Assembly (NCBI GenBank): GCA_937915565.1
Contig: CALDMH010000152.1
Location: forward strand, 1-7,357
DNA from: an uncultured Clostridia bacterium
Lineage (GTDB): Bacteria > Bacillota > Clostridia > Christensenellales > Borkfalkiaceae
DNA: 7,357 nt
Reading direction: 5' to 3'
In this document: piece after piece, positions 6,027 through 7,357 of the stretch
How positions within the stretch are numbered: position 1 is the stretch's first letter
Layout of the letters: each line of letters starts with the position of its first letter
Made by a program: the position numbers and the translations under genes
Notes under the pieces: generated by a model
Told to the model about the DNA's origin: nothing
What the model saw: only the letters and a program-made list of their open reading frames with translations
Databases searched by the model: none

Positions 6027-7357
6027 ATATGCAAAATTTAACCCAAAAATCCGTGGAAGCGATTAACGAGGCGGTGAATATCGCCAAGGAATACGGCTCG
6101 GCGGAAGTTTCCGAGGAGCACGTTCTTGCGGCTCTTCTCGGCGACGAGGGCGGGCTCGTTCCGCAGATATTCAAGCGTATGAGCGTTGACGTTGACGGGT
6201 TGAAAAACGGCGTTAATCGACTTATAGGCGAACTTAACAAGTCTAATACAAGCTCCGGAGAAACGATTTCGAGAGAGCTTTCGGACGCGTTTTCCGTTGC
6301 GGAAAGAAAGGCCAAGGAAATGCGCGACGATTTCGTTTCCGTGGAGCATATTCTTTACGGTATAATCGAAAGGCCCACGTCGGGGCTTGCGTCGCTCTTT
6401 CGCGAATACAAAATTACTTCGGATTCGTACTTAAAGGTTCTGGCGGAAGTCAGGGGTAATTCGAGGGTGACGAGCGACAATCCCGAGGACACTTACGACG
6501 TGCTTAACAAATACGGCACGGAACTCGTGGAAAAAGCTCGGAGCGGCAAACTCGACCCCGTCATCGGCAGGGACGACGAAATAAGAAACACCATTCGTAT
6601 TCTTTCGAGAAAAACGAAGAATAACCCGGTGCTTATCGGCGAGGCGGGCGTTGGTAAAACGGCTATCGTCGAGGGGCTTGCAATAAGGATTATGAAGGGC
6701 GACGTTCCCGAAAACCTTAAAGACAGAAAACTGTTTTCTCTCGATATAGGCGCGTTGATTGCCGGCGCGAAGTTCAGGGGCGAGTTCGAGGAAAGACTTA
6801 AAGCCGTGCTTAACGAAGTCAGAAAAAGCGAAGGCAAAATCATTCTTTTCATCGACGAACTTCACACAATCGTCGGCGCTGGCAAAACCGACGGCGCGAT
6901 GGATGCGGGCAACTTGTTGAAGCCTATGCTTGCAAGGGGCGAACTTCACTGCATCGGCGCGACGACTTTGGACGAATATCGTAAATATATCGAAAAAGAC
7001 CCCGCTCTCGAACGTAGATTTCAGCCGGTTATGGTAAACGAACCGACGGTTGAAGATACGATTGCGATTTTGAGAGGTTTAAAAGAGAGATACGAAGTGT
7101 TCCACGGCGTCAAGATCAACGACAGCGCCCTGATTGCTGCTGCTACCCTGTCTGACCGCTATATCACCGACCGCTTCCTGCCCGATAAGGCCATCGACCT
7201 TGTGGATGAAGCCTGCGCCATGATCAAGACCGAGATGGACAGTATGCCCAGCGAGATGGATGACCTGGCCCACCGCATCACCCAGCTGCAGATCGAGCAG
7301 GTCAGCCTGAAAAAGGAGACCGAGGCCCTGAGCCAGAGCCGCCTGAAAGAGCTGGAA
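6023..7357 (+). CDS. clpB: ATP-dependent chaperone ClpB (Hsp100 disaggregase), 3'-truncated and compositionally chimeric
   Basis: ClpB is a hexameric AAA+ machine that pulls proteins out of aggregates together with DnaK. The 445 visible residues cover the Clp N-domain (about 4-145, MQNLTQKSVEAI onwards, with both Clp repeats) and AAA-1. AAA-1 shows Walker A GEAGVGKT (206-213), the pore segment around AKFRGEFEERL (249-259), Walker B ILFIDE (274-279, Asp278, Glu279), sensor GATT (312-315) and the ERR arginine-finger region (330-332). The fragment ends in the start of the coiled-coil middle domain (about 400 on), which favours ClpB over ClpA. AAA-2 is outside the window. GAAGGTGA (6011-6018) is the ribosome binding site; ATG 6023 or 6029 could start. 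From about residue 355-365 codon use switches to that of a GC-richer genome with the frame unbroken, so residues from about 365 may not belong to this organism. Confidence 0.95.
   Translation, partial: MNMQNLTQKSVEAINEAVNIAKEYGSAEVSEEHVLAALLGDEGGLVPQIFKRMSVDVDGLKNGVNRLIGELNKSNTSSGETISRELSDAFSVAERKAKEMRDDFVSVEHILYGIIERPTSGLASLFREYKITSDSYLKVLAEVRGNSRVTSDNPEDTYDVLNKYGTELVEKARSGKLDPVIGRDDEIRNTIRILSRKTKNNPVLIGEAGVGKTAIVEGLAIRIMKGDVPENLKDRKLFSLDIGALIAGAKFRGEFEERLKAVLNEVRKSEGKIILFIDELHTIVGAGKTDGAMDAGNLLKPMLARGELHCIGATTLDEYRKYIEKDPALERRFQPVMVNEPTVEDTIAILRGLKERYEVFHGVKINDSALIAAATLSDRYITDRFLPDKAIDLVDEACAMIKTEMDSMPSEMDDLAHRITQLQIEQVSLKKETEALSQSRLKELE
7085..7357 (+). other. Compositionally foreign segment in clpB (probable chimeric junction near 7085-7115)
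   Basis: Hand count of the 86 codons after 7100: GC at third positions about 83%, against about 53% in the 86 codons before. Leu is CTG in 9 of 10 after the break and in 2 of about 36 before. Arg is CGC in 4 of 4 after and 2 of about 25 before. Overall GC of 7141-7357 is about 59%. The protein reads smoothly through the highly conserved ERYEVFHGVKI stretch, as expected when two homologous genes are joined at a conserved site. Confidence 0.8.

Noticed and set aside
6431..6949. 172-residue antisense frame inside clpB (and the 119-residue one at 6493-6852)
   Set aside because: ClpB in the opposite frame has unmistakable Walker motifs. The antisense products look like shadow translation and have no start signals.
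7079..7273. 64-residue open frame on the minus strand at the right edge
   Set aside because: It lies wholly inside clpB, antisense, and is open only because the GC-rich segment has few stops; no ribosome binding site or family match.
1..7357. CRISPR arrays, transposases, tRNA/rRNA genes, phage or toxin-antitoxin modules
   Set aside because: None was seen. The RHH protein resembles antitoxin N-termini, but its partner is clpB, not a toxin, and it is much longer than usual antitoxins.

Overview
The window looks like a piece of an uncultured Firmicutes genome, probably a gut Clostridia-type bacterium. The evidence is gene content (an 'EVCEYK'-type MurC, a UPF0371/DUF1846 protein, a Firmicutes-style ClpB), purine-rich ribosome binding sites (AGGAG, AGAGG, AAAGGA), sigma-A-type promoters with extended -10 boxes, and strong intrinsic terminators. 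Base composition is about half GC, and codon use is mixed (CTT/TTG/CTC for Leu, AGA/AGG/CGT for Arg). The genus cannot be told from the sequence alone.

Layout. At the left edge is the 3' part of murC (+), closed by a strong hairpin terminator. A UPF0371 gene (-) converges on it. UPF0371 and an alpha/beta-hydrolase esterase (+) diverge from a 141-bp region carrying back-to-back promoters. The esterase ends in a second strong terminator and converges with a two-gene minus-strand unit: an unrecognised 163-residue protein followed by a short-chain dehydrogenase. That unit diverges from a plus-strand operon in which a 208-residue ribbon-helix-helix (RHH) protein overlaps the start of clpB by ATGA. 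clpB runs off the right edge. No stretch over 300 bases lacks a gene; the four intergenic regions are 120-147 bases and hold promoters, terminators and short tail repeats. There are no tRNA or rRNA genes, CRISPR arrays, insertion sequences or phage genes.

How the genes relate. This is mostly housekeeping: cell-wall precursor synthesis (MurC), protein disaggregation (ClpB) and three small enzymes or unknowns. The parts do not form one pathway. The most system-like piece is the RHH-clpB operon. It has a near-consensus promoter and a dyad over the predicted start point, but no CIRCE or CtsR box, so the RHH protein may control the chaperone gene in place of HrcA/CtsR. This is inference.

The strongest anomaly is inside clpB. 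At about 7085-7115 codon use changes abruptly with the reading frame intact: hand-counted GC at third positions goes from about 53% to about 83%, Leu becomes almost all CTG and Arg all CGC. The last roughly 250 bases therefore come from a different, GC-richer genome. A chimeric assembly joined at a conserved stretch is the likeliest cause, with homologous recombination second. The tail of clpB should not be treated as belonging to this organism until that is settled.
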